A stretch of DNA of 26,905 nucleotides from a virus, in IMG/VR virus record IMGVR_UViG_3300020160_000225, positions 1-26,905 of that record; one strand, written 5' to 3'. Numbering within the stretch: the stretch's first letter is position 1; each line of letters starts with the position of its first letter. Made by a program: the position numbers and the translations under genes. This document shows, in pieces, positions 1 through 9,111 of this stretch. Under the pieces are notes generated by a model. That model saw only the letters and a list, made by a program, of their open reading frames with translations. It was not told the origin of the DNA and ran no database searches.

Positions 1-663
1 AACGTAAAGGGTGTGTTTACAACGGGGGAAACTGTAACAGGATCTACCTCAGGATTCAGCAGAGCACTCGCAGCAACTGGTTTCTATACTGCAGGGGACA
101 TTCAAAACGGTTATATTCCTCTTCCAGATTCGGTAATCGGTGTTATCCGTGTTCTGCCAGTCAATGGTCCAAGTTCTGGTATGAATAATCGCAACAACAT
201 GTTCGATCTTATCTATCAGTTCCGTTTAAATGACATGTATAACCTGCTCTCTGCTGACATGGTTTACTACACACAAGTCCAACAGCATCTATCAATGCTC
301 GACATGCTTCTAGTAGGCGATCGTTCATTCAAATACAATCGTAAAATGGACAAGATGTATGTTGACATGAATTGGGAAGAAGTATTAAATCCTGATGATT
401 TTATTGTCATTGAATGTTACCGCATCCTAGATCCATCAACATATACACAAGTCTATGATGACATGTTCCTGAAACGCTATTCAACTGCATTGATCAAACG
501 TCAATGGGGTGAGAACATGAAGAAGTTTGGTGGAATCCAACTTCCTGGGGGTGTCATTCTAAACGGCAGAGAGATCTACGAAGAAGCAGTCGAAGAAATC
601 ACAACAATCGAAAACGAAATGCAATTGAAGTCAGAGTTGCCAATAGACTTCATGGTTGGATAA
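1..663 (+). CDS. 13: Neck protein gp13 (5' partial)
   Basis: T4 gp13-type neck protein, part of the head-completion ring (with gp14) that closes the filled head and joins it to the tail. The frame is open from base 1 with no start in context, so the N-terminus lies outside the window. A GTG at 13 could be read as a start, but about 220 visible residues against roughly 309 in T4 gp13 favour truncation. The C-terminal two thirds contain the aromatic and Met-rich segment of the family (for example LIYQFRLNDMYNL and the KYNRKMDKMYVDMNW stretch). Gene 14 begins 3 bases after the stop, as in T4. The assignment rests on sequence character plus the unbroken 13-14-15-16-17 order. Confidence 0.88.
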   Translation, partial: NVKGVFTTGETVTGSTSGFSRALAATGFYTAGDIQNGYIPLPDSVIGVIRVLPVNGPSSGMNNRNNMFDLIYQFRLNDMYNLLSADMVYYTQVQQHLSMLDMLLVGDRSFKYNRKMDKMYVDMNWEEVLNPDDFIVIECYRILDPSTYTQVYDDMFLKRYSTALIKRQWGENMKKFGGIQLPGGVILNGREIYEEAVEEITTIENEMQLKSELPIDFMVG

Positions 664-666
664 GAC

Positions 667-1413
667 ATGCCAACGAACTTCTACTTTCAATCTGGTAATA
701 CATCTGGAACCACAAACGAACAACGTTTGGTGGAAGATCTTGTCATTGAAAGTTTGAAGATATACGGACACGACGTTTTCTATCTTCCAAAGCAAACAGG
801 TAATTTGGACGGTATCCTAGGCGAAGATGCACTTCAGTATTTTGATCAAGCATATCCTCTCGAAATGTATCTTGAGAATGTTCAAGGTTTCGAGGGTGAA
901 GGCGAACTGTTCACTAAGTTTGGATTCGAGTTTAGATCTTCAGCAACATTCGTAGTTGCTAAGAGGCGTTGGGAAGAAGGTGTTGCTCAGAATGCAACAC
1001 TCGAACTTCCTGGTCGCCCAGCAGAAGGCGACCTACTTTACTTCTCGAAAACCAAAACATTTTTCGTGATCAAGTATGTCGACTTCTTAAATCCGTTCTA
1101 TCAACTCGGTAAGATTTACACATACAAATTGCAATGTGATGTCTTCGAATTCAGTTCGGAAAGAATTGATACTGGTATCGATGAAATCGATTCAATCACT
1201 GACGCATCAAATCAAGATGTTTACAGATTCCAACTGTTAATGCAGTCTGGGGACTTCGTTCTAAACACTAGTGATGATTCGATTATCCTTGAAGTATATG
1301 CAACTGCAGACACAGATCCACAATCAGACAATGATGAATTCGAGGTAGAAGCAGAAGGTATTCTAGACTTCACGGCATTCAATCCATTCGGTGAGGTACA
1401 AAAGAGAGCATAA
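667..1413 (+). CDS. 14: Neck protein gp14
   Basis: T4 gp14-type neck protein of 248 residues (T4 about 256), which acts with gp13 at the head-tail connector after DNA packaging. The N-terminus MPTNFYFQSGNTSGT and the early segment with DVFYLPKQ are typical of the family. The C-terminal part is acidic and rich in beta-prone residues. The ATG follows the gene 13 stop by 3 bases, and the TAA stop shares one base with the ATG of gene 15 (TAATG), so the neck genes are translationally coupled. There is no promoter in the gap, so transcription must come from upstream of the window. Confidence 0.9.
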   Translation: MPTNFYFQSGNTSGTTNEQRLVEDLVIESLKIYGHDVFYLPKQTGNLDGILGEDALQYFDQAYPLEMYLENVQGFEGEGELFTKFGFEFRSSATFVVAKRRWEEGVAQNATLELPGRPAEGDLLYFSKTKTFFVIKYVDFLNPFYQLGKIYTYKLQCDVFEFSSERIDTGIDEIDSITDASNQDVYRFQLLMQSGDFVLNTSDDSIILEVYATADTDPQSDNDEFEVEAEGILDFTAFNPFGEVQKRA

Positions 1414-2186
1414 TGTTTTTACGCCAACACTTCTATCACCAACACATTAGAAAAGCAATTATTGCTTTTGGCACAATCTTTAATCAGATCTCAGTTAAGA
1501 GATACAATTCTGATGAAGAAGTCGTGCAATCTGTTCGTGTTCCGTTAGCATATTCACCAAAAAATAAGTTTCTCGCCCGTATCGCAGAAGTCCCAACAAC
1601 TACTACACAGTCTACTGCAATCATACTCCCGCGAATGGGGTTTGAGATTACGGGATTACAATATAATCCTGCGAGAAAAATTAACTTGTTAACAAAAAAC
1701 GTAGCAATCGGTCAGGGTGATGATCCTAACATACTGCGTTCTCAATACACAAGTACACCATATGACATGAATATTTCTTTGTATGCAATGGCAAAGAATC
1801 AGGATGATGCGTTGCAGATTATTGAGCAAATAATTCCGTTCTTCAATCCTGACTTTTGCGTCACTGTAACAGACATTCCTTCTATGGGTATTAAGAGAGA
1901 TCTTCAGATAGTTCTTGATTCTATCAATTATGAAGATGATTATGCTGGTGATTACATGCAACGACGTTCGATTGTGTGGACACTAAACTTTACGCTCGGA
2001 TTAAACCTATATGGTCCAGTCGAACAGCAAGGAATTATCCGAACTGCGATTGCGAATACATATACGGATATAGAGCAACCTACCTATCAACAAAAATATC
2101 AAGTAACAACAAATCCAAGTACTGCTGCGGTGACTGATGATTGGGATTATGTGGAGCAATTCGATGAATTCTACGAACAAGGGTAA
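1413..2186 (+). CDS. 15: Tail sheath stabiliser / tail terminator gp15
   Basis: T4 gp15-type tail completion protein of 257 residues (T4 about 272). It forms the hexameric ring that caps the tail tube and sheath and is the surface onto which the head docks. The start overlaps the gene 14 stop by one base. The protein begins with the MFLRQHFYHQHIRKAI segment typical of these proteins, followed by a body that includes the IILPRMGFEITGLQYNPARK stretch. The 3' end overlaps the start of gene 16. Identification rests on this recognisable N-terminal and central sequence and on the conserved position between 14 and 16. Confidence 0.9.
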   Translation: MFLRQHFYHQHIRKAIIAFGTIFNQISVKRYNSDEEVVQSVRVPLAYSPKNKFLARIAEVPTTTTQSTAIILPRMGFEITGLQYNPARKINLLTKNVAIGQGDDPNILRSQYTSTPYDMNISLYAMAKNQDDALQIIEQIIPFFNPDFCVTVTDIPSMGIKRDLQIVLDSINYEDDYAGDYMQRRSIVWTLNFTLGLNLYGPVEQQGIIRTAIANTYTDIEQPTYQQKYQVTTNPSTAAVTDDWDYVEQFDEFYEQG

Positions 2187-2646
2187 CTATCAAGATCTTG
2201 ATGATCTTTTTGGAACTGAAACAACAAAGATCCCAGAACCAGTTGAAGTAGTTGAGGTAGAGATCCTCCCTACTACTACCACATCTGCAGTTCCAGCAGT
2301 CATCGAATCTACTGGTAATGACATTGAAGATGACTATAATGTTGCCAGAAATAAACTCAATGAATTGATTGACACCAGTCAAAGAGCATTAGAAGGTATG
2401 TTAAATGTTGCACTTGCAAGCGACAGTCCTCGTGCTTATGAAGTCGTTGGGCAGTTGATCAAAACAACTGGTGATACTGCTAAGGATCTTATGGATCTTC
2501 AGGCGAGAAAGAAAAAAGTCCTGCAAGATGATAACAAGAAAACTCAGCAAATTGATACGCAGAATAATATCATCTTTTCTGGTAGCACCCAGGATTTACT
2601 CAAGGCATTGAAAGCAGAGAAAGCAAAAGTAATAGAACATGAATGA
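2164..2646 (+). CDS. 16: Terminase small subunit gp16
   Basis: Small terminase subunit, which recognises phage DNA and stimulates the gp17 ATPase during packaging initiation. From the ATG at 2164 it is 160 residues (T4 about 164). An upstream in-frame ATG at 2137 would add nine residues. I prefer 2164 because a GGAG sequence at 2152-2155 lies eight bases ahead of it and the resulting overlap with gene 15 is only 23 bases. The N-terminal third is acidic and probably flexible. The central part from about residue 60 is helical and charged (NKLNELIDTSQRALEGML, then VGQLIKTTGDTAKDLMDLQ), matching the oligomerising coiled-coil core of the family. It overlaps gene 17 by 8 bases. Confidence 0.9.
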   Translation: MNSTNKGNYQDLDDLFGTETTKIPEPVEVVEVEILPTTTTSAVPAVIESTGNDIEDDYNVARNKLNELIDTSQRALEGMLNVALASDSPRAYEVVGQLIKTTGDTAKDLMDLQARKKKVLQDDNKKTQQIDTQNNIIFSGSTQDLLKALKAEKAKVIEHE

Positions 2647-4273
2647 TGACGAATCCTCTTATCACGGTAATATTAATTTAAAACCGATAGGATACAAACA
2701 TAACTTTACTCCAGAGCAATTGACAGAACTCGCTTTGTGCGAGGAAGATCCAATTTACTTCATTGAAAATTATTGTATGATTGTTTCGCTCGACGAAGGA
2801 CTCATTCCGTTTAAACTCTACGAGTGTCAGAAGCGCAAAGTCCACCATATCCTAGACAATCGTAAGGCGATTCTTATGGAGGGTCGTCAGCAGGGTAAGA
2901 CCATTACATCCGCTGCTTGTATCCTGTGGTATACACTGTTTCAGGATGCAAAAACTGTTGCTATTCTTGCGAATAAGACTTCTGCTGCTCGCGAAGTCAT
3001 GAATCGTTATCAAGGTATGTTTGAGAACTTGCCTCTCTGGATGCAGCAAGGGGTTAAGACTTGGAACAAGGGTGACGTTGAATTAGAAAACGGATCCAAG
3101 GTATTTACTGCTGCTACAACTGCCTCTGGTATTCGTGGTAAGTCCGTTAACTGGTTGTATATCGACGAAGCAGCGATTATTCCAAACACCGTCGCCGAAC
3201 AGTTCTTCGCTTCAGTTTATCCTACAATTTCTGCTGGTCAAACAACTAAGATCCTTCTGACCTCAACACCTCTGGGGTATAATCACTTCTGGAAATTCTG
3301 GAACGAAGCAGAAAAAGGTGTTAATGGTTTCAAACCCATGTTCATCCCATATACTGAAATTCCTGGACGCGATGAAGAGTGGGCAGAAGAACAACTCAAG
3401 ATGCTCGGTGAGTTGAAATTCAACCAAGAAGTTCTGTGTAATTTCCTTGGTTCGAGCAACACTCTTGTGAATGCACATACGCTTGGAGCGATGAGTTCTA
3501 TTGACCCTATATACATGAAGGATGGTCTAGATATCTTCGAGGATCCAATCCCTGAGCATACTTATGTTATGGGTGTTGATACGGCAAGGGGTATTGGTGG
3601 CGACTATTCTGCATTTACTGTGGTTGATGCGACATCTGTTCCATATAAACTAGTCGCCAAATACCGCAACAATAAAATACCACCGATGTTATATCCTAAT
3701 ATCGTAAATAAGGTGGCAAGAGATTTTAATAATGCATATGTAATGATTGAAATTAACGATATCGGTCAGCAAGTCGCCGATATTTTACATGCAGAATTAG
3801 AATATGATAATATTTTAACGACTTCTAAAGATACAAATAAACAATATCTTTCTCCAGGATTTGGTAGAGCAACCCAAATGGGTGTTCGAATGACTAAGCA
3901 AGTTAAAAGGCAAGGTTGTTTTACACTAAAGTCGCTGATGGAAGAAAAGAAGTTACTTATTTTTGATGCAGATACCATCTCAGAATTTTCTACCTTTATT
4001 GAAAAGATGGGAACTTGGATGGCAGATGAAGGTTATTTTGATGACTTGGTAATGAGTTTAGTTATGTTTGCATGGGTAACCAGCAATACATATTTCACCG
4101 ATCTGACAGATATTGACATTAGAAAAAAGTTATATGATGGTCAGATGAAACAGATAGAAGAAGAACTGACGCCATTTGGTATAATAATGAATGGTACTGA
4201 AGAAGAAGTTTTTGTTGATAGTGGAGACCTATGGTCTGTTGATACAACACCAACTAAACGTGGTTGGATGTAA
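2639..4273 (+). CDS. 17: Terminase large subunit gp17 (packaging ATPase-nuclease)
   Basis: Large terminase, which translocates DNA into the prohead and cuts the concatemer at headful. It has 544 residues, shorter than T4 gp17 (610). The ATPase domain comes first: Walker A-type EGRQQGKT at 81-88, Walker B with catalytic Glu in WLYIDE at 172-177, and the coupling motif LLTSTP near 206-211. The RNase H-fold nuclease follows, with likely metal-binding acids D314 (MGVDTARG), E371 (MIEINDIG) and D469 (YFDDLVMSL). The frame overlaps gene 16 by 8 bases. All catalytic residues are present, so the enzyme should be active. It is the last gene before the late promoter of gene 18. Confidence 0.97.
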   Translation: MNDDESSYHGNINLKPIGYKHNFTPEQLTELALCEEDPIYFIENYCMIVSLDEGLIPFKLYECQKRKVHHILDNRKAILMEGRQQGKTITSAACILWYTLFQDAKTVAILANKTSAAREVMNRYQGMFENLPLWMQQGVKTWNKGDVELENGSKVFTAATTASGIRGKSVNWLYIDEAAIIPNTVAEQFFASVYPTISAGQTTKILLTSTPLGYNHFWKFWNEAEKGVNGFKPMFIPYTEIPGRDEEWAEEQLKMLGELKFNQEVLCNFLGSSNTLVNAHTLGAMSSIDPIYMKDGLDIFEDPIPEHTYVMGVDTARGIGGDYSAFTVVDATSVPYKLVAKYRNNKIPPMLYPNIVNKVARDFNNAYVMIEINDIGQQVADILHAELEYDNILTTSKDTNKQYLSPGFGRATQMGVRMTKQVKRQGCFTLKSLMEEKKLLIFDADTISEFSTFIEKMGTWMADEGYFDDLVMSLVMFAWVTSNTYFTDLTDIDIRKKLYDGQMKQIEEELTPFGIIMNGTEEEVFVDSGDLWSVDTTPTKRGWM

Positions 4274-4284
4274 AGTAGACATCT

Positions 4285-4292
4285 TATAAATA
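4285..4292 (+). promoter_or_regulatory. T4-type late promoter for gene 18
   Basis: Exact TATAAATA, the T4 late promoter -10 box read by host polymerase carrying gp55. It lies 12 bases after the gene 17 stop and 65 bases ahead of the gene 18 ATG. The leader also holds a weak A/T dyad (ACAAAAA at 4301-4307 with TTTTTGT at 4317-4323). As expected for a late promoter there is no -35 element. Confidence 0.85.
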
Positions 4293-4349
4293 AGTTTATA
4301 ACAAAAAAGACAGTGGTTTTTGTCAGTTTTAATACACAAGGAGAAGAAA

Positions 4350-6023
4350 ATGGCATTTCAATTATCGCCAGGAGTCCTAGTTACTGAAAAGGATCTAACT
4401 AACGTCGTACCAGCAGTCTCAAGTTCTGCTGGTGGATACGTTGGTTACTTCCTCTGGGGACCTGTAAACGAAATTCAAACAGTTTCGTCAGAAAACCAAC
4501 TCGTCCGCGAGTTTGGTAAACCAACAAGCACAACTACAGTATCTTTCCATACTGCAGCAAACTTCCTTGGTTACGGAAATAATCTACAACTCGTTCGTGC
4601 AGTCGGCACAGCAGCAAGAAACGCTGTTTCAACAGGTACGGCAATTGCGATCAACAATGAAGATGTATATACTGCATCTTATTCTTCAGGAGAAGCAGCA
4701 GTAGGAACTTGGGCTGCTAAGTATCCAGGTGCTACAGGTAACTCTCTAAGAGTTGGTATTGCAGATGCTGCAACATTCGGTGAATGGTCATATGTTACAC
4801 AGTTTGATTCTGCTCCAGGAACCTCAGAATATGCAGCGAATTTCGGTTCAACTGGTGACGAACTTCACGTAATCGTTGTTGACGAAGATGGCGCATTTAC
4901 TGGCGTTGCTGGTACTGTTCTAGAAAAGTTCCCATTCCTTTCTAAAGCATCGGACGCTAAGAATTCTGATGGATCATCAAACTTCTATAAGAACGTAATT
5001 AACACGCAATCTAAATATATTTGGTGGATGGATCATCCAGCGTCTATGACTGATTGGGGATCGACTGCAGCAGTTGCAGGAACATTTGTTGGTTTAAGTT
5101 CACCAGAAAACGTTTCTCTCACAAGCGGTGTTGATGCTGCTCCTGCAGCGGGTGATGTTCAAACTGCATATAGTCTGTTTGGTAACAAAGAACTCGTTGA
5201 TGTTTCGCTTCTTCTAACAGGTAATCATCCTGTTGCAGTTGTTCAACATGTCATCGACAATATTGTTCTTGATCGTCTCGACTGTGTTGTGTTTGTTTCG
5301 CCTCCTCTGGCAGCAGTCCAGAACAATGCTGGCGATGAAGCAACAGATGTTGTTGAATTCAGAAGCACAACCTTAAATCGCTCGACTTCATACGCTGTTA
5401 TGGACTCAGGTTGGAAGGTTCAATACGATAGGTATAATGACTCATATATCAATATTCCGTTGAATGCTGATACTGCAGGTCTTTGTGCTCGTACTGACAA
5501 TACCAATGATCCATGGTGGTCACCTGCTGGTTTCAACCGTGGTGCAATCAAGAATTGCGTGAAACTTCTTTACTCGCCGAACCAAACAGATCGTGATACT
5601 CTCTACAAGAATGGCATCAACCCAGTTGTATCATTCCCAGGACAGGGTGTTGTTCTTTATGGTGACAAGACACTTCTTGCTAAACCATCGGCATTCGATC
5701 GTATCAATGTTCGTCGTCTATTCATCGTTCTTGAGAAGGCAATCGCAACTGCTGCTAAGTTCCAGTTGTTCGAATTTAACGATGTATTCACTCGTTCGCA
5801 GTTTAAGTCGCTGGTTGAACCATTCCTCCGCGATGTTCGTGCTCGCCGTGGTCTCTATGACTTCCGTGTTGTTTGCGATGAAACGAATAATACTGGTGAA
5901 ATAATTGATCGTAACGAATTCGTTGCTGACATTTACATCAAACCAGCTAAGTCGATTAACTTCATCTACCTAAACTTCATCGCAACTCGTACCTCGGTAT
6001 CGTTCGAAGAAGTCGGCGCATAA
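4350..6023 (+). CDS. 18: Tail sheath protein gp18
   Basis: Contractile tail sheath subunit of 557 residues, shorter than T4 gp18 (659). The correct start is the ATG at 4350: it is preceded by a strong AAGGAGAA ribosome site at 4338-4345, and the protein then begins MAFQLSPGVLVTEKDLTN, the usual sheath N-terminus. An in-frame codon at 4320 would add ten untypical residues. The C-terminal region from about residue 430 is the conserved sheath core, including the segment around NVRRLFIVLEKAI and FEPF-like VEPFLRDVRARRGLYDF, ending in the strand that hooks neighbouring subunits. Gene 19, the tube protein, follows 36 bases later. Confidence 0.96.
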   Translation: MAFQLSPGVLVTEKDLTNVVPAVSSSAGGYVGYFLWGPVNEIQTVSSENQLVREFGKPTSTTTVSFHTAANFLGYGNNLQLVRAVGTAARNAVSTGTAIAINNEDVYTASYSSGEAAVGTWAAKYPGATGNSLRVGIADAATFGEWSYVTQFDSAPGTSEYAANFGSTGDELHVIVVDEDGAFTGVAGTVLEKFPFLSKASDAKNSDGSSNFYKNVINTQSKYIWWMDHPASMTDWGSTAAVAGTFVGLSSPENVSLTSGVDAAPAAGDVQTAYSLFGNKELVDVSLLLTGNHPVAVVQHVIDNIVLDRLDCVVFVSPPLAAVQNNAGDEATDVVEFRSTTLNRSTSYAVMDSGWKVQYDRYNDSYINIPLNADTAGLCARTDNTNDPWWSPAGFNRGAIKNCVKLLYSPNQTDRDTLYKNGINPVVSFPGQGVVLYGDKTLLAKPSAFDRINVRRLFIVLEKAIATAAKFQLFEFNDVFTRSQFKSLVEPFLRDVRARRGLYDFRVVCDETNNTGEIIDRNEFVADIYIKPAKSINFIYLNFIATRTSVSFEEVGA

Positions 6024-6030
6024 TAACCCG

Positions 6031-6038
6031 AATAAATA
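6031..6038 (+). promoter_or_regulatory. Possible weak late promoter for gene 19
   Basis: AATAAATA differs from the T4 late box TATAAATA at the first base only. It lies between the sheath stop and the tube gene ATG, a place where extra late transcription would make sense because tube protein is needed in large amounts. The single mismatch makes this tentative. Confidence 0.4.
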
Positions 6039-6059
6039 GAATTATAGGAGAAATCTATT

Positions 6060-6578
6060 ATGGATATTCAAAACTTCAAGGGTAAATTAGGTGCTGGTGG
6101 TGCAAGACCTAATCAATTCCGCGTATTCATCAACTGGCCAACAGTGGTGACATTTGCACCTGACAGAGAATATTCTCTGTTGGTTACTGGTGCTTCACTT
6201 CCTGCATCAACAGTAAACCCAACTCTCGTTCAGTATCGCGGTCGCGAAGTGAAACTCGCAGGTGAGCGTGTTTTCGATCCGTTTACAGTAACAATCATCA
6301 ATGACACTGAAATGTCGCTCCGTAGACCATTCGAACAGTGGATGAACGGAATGAATGATCTGGAATTGAACACAGGTGCCCTTGCACCCGAACAGTATCA
6401 GCAAGATATTGAGGTTCATCATCTAGATCGCAACGACGAACCTCTGATGAAATACAAACTGTATGACGCATTTCCGATCAACATGTCGGAAATCGGTCTT
6501 CAATATGGGCAGAATGATGTCATCGAAGAGTTCACAGTAACCTTCAACTACTCACATTATCTAGTTGATCAAGACTAA
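6060..6578 (+). CDS. 19: Tail tube protein gp19
   Basis: Major tail tube subunit of 172 residues (T4 163), forming the hexameric rings inside the sheath. A GGAG ribosome site at 6047-6050 precedes the ATG. The protein shows the standard tube-fold progression: an early strand NQFRVFINWP, a loop region with SLPASTVNP, then the paired segment RPFEQWMNGMND and a C-terminal strand ending EFTVTFNYSHY. The sheath-tube gene pair in this order is invariant among T4-like phages. It is separated from the portal gene by 15 bases. Confidence 0.95.
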   Translation: MDIQNFKGKLGAGGARPNQFRVFINWPTVVTFAPDREYSLLVTGASLPASTVNPTLVQYRGREVKLAGERVFDPFTVTIINDTEMSLRRPFEQWMNGMNDLELNTGALAPEQYQQDIEVHHLDRNDEPLMKYKLYDAFPINMSEIGLQYGQNDVIEEFTVTFNYSHYLVDQD

Positions 6579-6593
6579 GAGTATTATAATATT

Positions 6594-8126
6594 ATGGAAA
6601 TTTTTGGTTATAAGATTACACGGTCTTCGGAGCCACCGACGGAAAAATCGTTCGTGGCTCCGACAGACGACGGTGGCACAGACGAAATTAAAGCAGGTGG
6701 TTACTACGGAACTTATCTAGACTTAGATGGAACTGCTAGCACAGAACAAGAACTCATAAGACGCTATCGCGACATTGCTGGTATGGCAGATGTCGACACA
6801 GCAATTGATGATATTGTTAATGACTCCATTTCAAATCTTGATGACGAAGATCCAGTTAGAATTAATCTGGATGATGTAGAGATGTCTGCAGGTATCAAGA
6901 AAGATATCGAAAAAGAATTTGAAGAAATCTTAAGAATCTTAGATTTTAAACTACGGGCACATGATTACTTCCGCCGTTGGTATGTCGATGGTAGATTGTT
7001 CTTCCATAAAGTTATCGACACAGCAAACCCAAGACAGGGTCTAACTGATGTTCGATACATCGATCCACGAAAGATTAAAAAAGTTCGTGAAATCATCAAG
7101 GAAAAAGATACAAAGACCAATGTCGATTTCATCAAACGTATTGATGAGTATTTTCTCTTTAACGAAAAAGGTGTAGTACACCAAAAGTCAGCAAGCGCGA
7201 ATGATTATTCAACCAGCGCGAATGCACTTAGAATTACAAAGGATGCTATTTGCCATGTTCCTTCTGGTCTTGTTGATCAGGATAAGAACGTGGGATTGTC
7301 GTATCTACATAAAGCAATACGTCCAGCAAACCAACTCCGCATGATGGAAAATGCGCTTGTGATTTATCGTATCACTCGTGCTCCTGAGCGTAGAGTTTTT
7401 TATGTTGACGTTGGTAACTTGCCTAAGATTAAAGCAGAGCAATACCTCAAGGGTATTATGAACCAGTATCGTAACAAAATCGTTTATGATTCTAACACTG
7501 GTGAAATCCGTGATGATAAGAAATTCATGTCAATGCTTGAAGACTTCTGGTTGCCTCGCCGCGAAGGTGGACGTGGTACTCAGATTGAAACACTTCCTGG
7601 AGGAGAAAACCTTGGACAAATCCAAGATGTTGATTACTTCCAGCGTAAACTATATCAAGCACTGAATGTTCCAATCTCAAGACAGCAACAGCAATCAGGT
7701 TTAAACTTTGGTCGTGCTGCTGAGATTAACCGCGACGAGTGGAAATTCACAAAGTTTATCGCTAGACTTCGTCGTCGCTTCTCATTAATTTTTGATGATC
7801 TCCTGAAGACGCAGTTGATTCTCAAGGGAATTATAACTGAAGCAGATTGGGAATCTATCAGATATAAGATTCAATACAACTTTGCAACTGATGCATATTA
7901 TACTGAATCAAAAGAACAACAAATTCTTCAGTCTCGCATTGAGATTCTGAACGGAATGGCAACCTTTATTGGTTCGCTCTACAGCAAAGAATATGTCCAA
8001 AAGAATATTCTTAAACTTACTGATGATGAGATAGCAGAAATCGAAGCATCGAATACTGCTAATCCACCAGAAGTCCCGCCTGCAGAAGAGCAACCACCAC
8101 AACCAGAACAAACTGAACAAGGATAA
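6594..8126 (+). CDS. 20: Portal vertex protein gp20
   Basis: Dodecameric portal protein of 510 residues (T4 524), which nucleates prohead assembly and forms the DNA channel. Recognisable segments are the early helix DVDTAIDDIVNDSI, the conserved stretch VRYIDPRKIKKVREI, LYQALNVPISR, and the C-terminal helical part SRIEILNGMATF. The last 25 residues are a Pro/Glu/Gln-rich tail that is probably disordered. The ribosome site before the ATG is weak, and the gene is likely translated by coupling from gene 19. Genes for the prohead core and protease follow directly, as in T4. Confidence 0.96.
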   Translation: MEIFGYKITRSSEPPTEKSFVAPTDDGGTDEIKAGGYYGTYLDLDGTASTEQELIRRYRDIAGMADVDTAIDDIVNDSISNLDDEDPVRINLDDVEMSAGIKKDIEKEFEEILRILDFKLRAHDYFRRWYVDGRLFFHKVIDTANPRQGLTDVRYIDPRKIKKVREIIKEKDTKTNVDFIKRIDEYFLFNEKGVVHQKSASANDYSTSANALRITKDAICHVPSGLVDQDKNVGLSYLHKAIRPANQLRMMENALVIYRITRAPERRVFYVDVGNLPKIKAEQYLKGIMNQYRNKIVYDSNTGEIRDDKKFMSMLEDFWLPRREGGRGTQIETLPGGENLGQIQDVDYFQRKLYQALNVPISRQQQQSGLNFGRAAEINRDEWKFTKFIARLRRRFSLIFDDLLKTQLILKGIITEADWESIRYKIQYNFATDAYYTESKEQQILQSRIEILNGMATFIGSLYSKEYVQKNILKLTDDEIAEIEASNTANPPEVPPAEEQPPQPEQTEQG

Positions 8127-8131
8127 TTATT

Positions 8132-8371
8132 ATGGAAAACAATGTAACAGATCTAATAAATAACATTGAAAGCGGCACTTTAGCAGATGCAGAACAAGTA
8201 TTTAATGGTTTAATGGATATTAAAGCAGGGAATGCATTAGACGCATATAGACAGCAAATTGCCATGAACGTTTTTAATGGTCAAGAATCAGAACCTGAAG
8301 AAGAATCTGATGCTGATATTGAGGATGAATCAGAAGAAGACTTTACGGGAGAAGAAGATGCTGAAGTTTAA
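8132..8371 (+). CDS. 67: Prohead core protein gp67
   Basis: Small prohead core protein of 79 residues (T4 gp67 is 80). The N-terminal half is helical and the C-terminal 28 residues are almost entirely Glu/Asp/Ser, which matches T4 gp67, an internal core component destroyed by the prohead protease during maturation. It lies 5 bases after the portal stop, with AAGGA in the end of gene 20 serving as ribosome site. Its own 3' end overlaps the next gene by 14 bases. Assignment rests on position, size and the acidic tail. Confidence 0.85.
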   Translation: MENNVTDLINNIESGTLADAEQVFNGLMDIKAGNALDAYRQQIAMNVFNGQESEPEEESDADIEDESEEDFTGEEDAEV

Positions 8372-8723
8372 AGATTTAATGGAAAGAATCAATGAAACTC
8401 GCTCGTTGAATCTAGAAGAAGTCGAATCGATCGACGAACTTTCAGTTGACACTCTGAGAAATTACAGAGCAAAGGCAAAAGACGATGCATACGATGCAGC
8501 TGATGTTGACGACGATCGTCGCCTCCGTAAGCGTTCAATGGGTTCGTGGAAATCTGGCGAAAAGATTTTGAAAAAAGGCGCTCCTCTTCGGAAAGAAGAA
8601 GTCGAACAGACTGACGAAGCACTAAAGGGCAGTCAACATAAGATTGACGCGAATAAGAATGGTAAGGTTGACGGGCACGATTTCAAGATTTTGCGTAATG
8701 CAAAGAAAGCAAGATACCAGTAA
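8358..8723 (+). CDS. Prohead core protein in the gp68 position, with EF-hand-like loop
   Basis: Charged 121-residue protein in the slot that T4 gene 68 occupies (between 67 and 21). An in-frame ATG at 8277 lies deep inside gene 67. The ATG at 8358 is chosen because GGGAGA precedes it closely and the protein then begins MLKFKDLMERINETRSLN, like core proteins. Residues 11-35 hold many Glu and the middle is Arg/Lys-rich. Near the C-terminus a segment DANKNGKVDGHD matches the calcium-binding loop pattern DxNxNGxVDxxD of EF-hand and dockerin-like proteins, followed by a basic end. Its role in the prohead core is inferred from position. I cannot show homology with T4 gp68 itself. Confidence 0.7.
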   Translation: MLKFKDLMERINETRSLNLEEVESIDELSVDTLRNYRAKAKDDAYDAADVDDDRRLRKRSMGSWKSGEKILKKGAPLRKEEVEQTDEALKGSQHKIDANKNGKVDGHDFKILRNAKKARYQ

Positions 8724-8733
8724 GGAATAACAG

Positions 8734-9111
8734 ATGGCGACTAAAGCAGTTCTCAAACTAACACAGATTCATGGTGTTGTAAAAGTGCGTGGTACTGGGT
8801 CAGCCACAATTGCACTTGCTACAGACTTGAAGAAAGCATCAGAAACCCAGTCTTCACCGAAGGCAAACATTCGCACTCTTCATTGGGCGCTGTCAGTAGG
8901 TTCTACTGCTACTATCACTAGAAATAGTGTAGTTCTGTATTATCTTTCTGGTTCAGGCAAGATGGAATTCATGGGTTGGTCAGACAACGAAGAAAATGAA
9001 TCCGACGTTGTTGTTGATTTCTCATCGGGCACTGGATCTGTAGTTCTGGAACTCGCTAAGATTTCCGGATATGGTTCGCAACAACATCAGAACCAAGGAG
9101 ATCTAGGATAA
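8734..9111 (+). CDS. Unknown protein inserted before the prohead protease
   Basis: Protein of 125 residues with a good TAAGGAATAA ribosome region ahead of the ATG and a one-base overlap (TAATG) with gene 21. It is rich in Val, Ser, Thr and Gly with alternating hydrophobic residues, suggesting an all-beta fold, and ends in a Gln/Gly-rich tail. There is no signal peptide or membrane segment. T4 has no gene here. Because it lies inside the head assembly operon and shares its transcription, a virion or head-decoration role is plausible, but the family is not one I can name. Confidence 0.75.
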   Translation: MATKAVLKLTQIHGVVKVRGTGSATIALATDLKKASETQSSPKANIRTLHWALSVGSTATITRNSVVLYYLSGSGKMEFMGWSDNEENESDVVVDFSSGTGSVVLELAKISGYGSQQHQNQGDLG

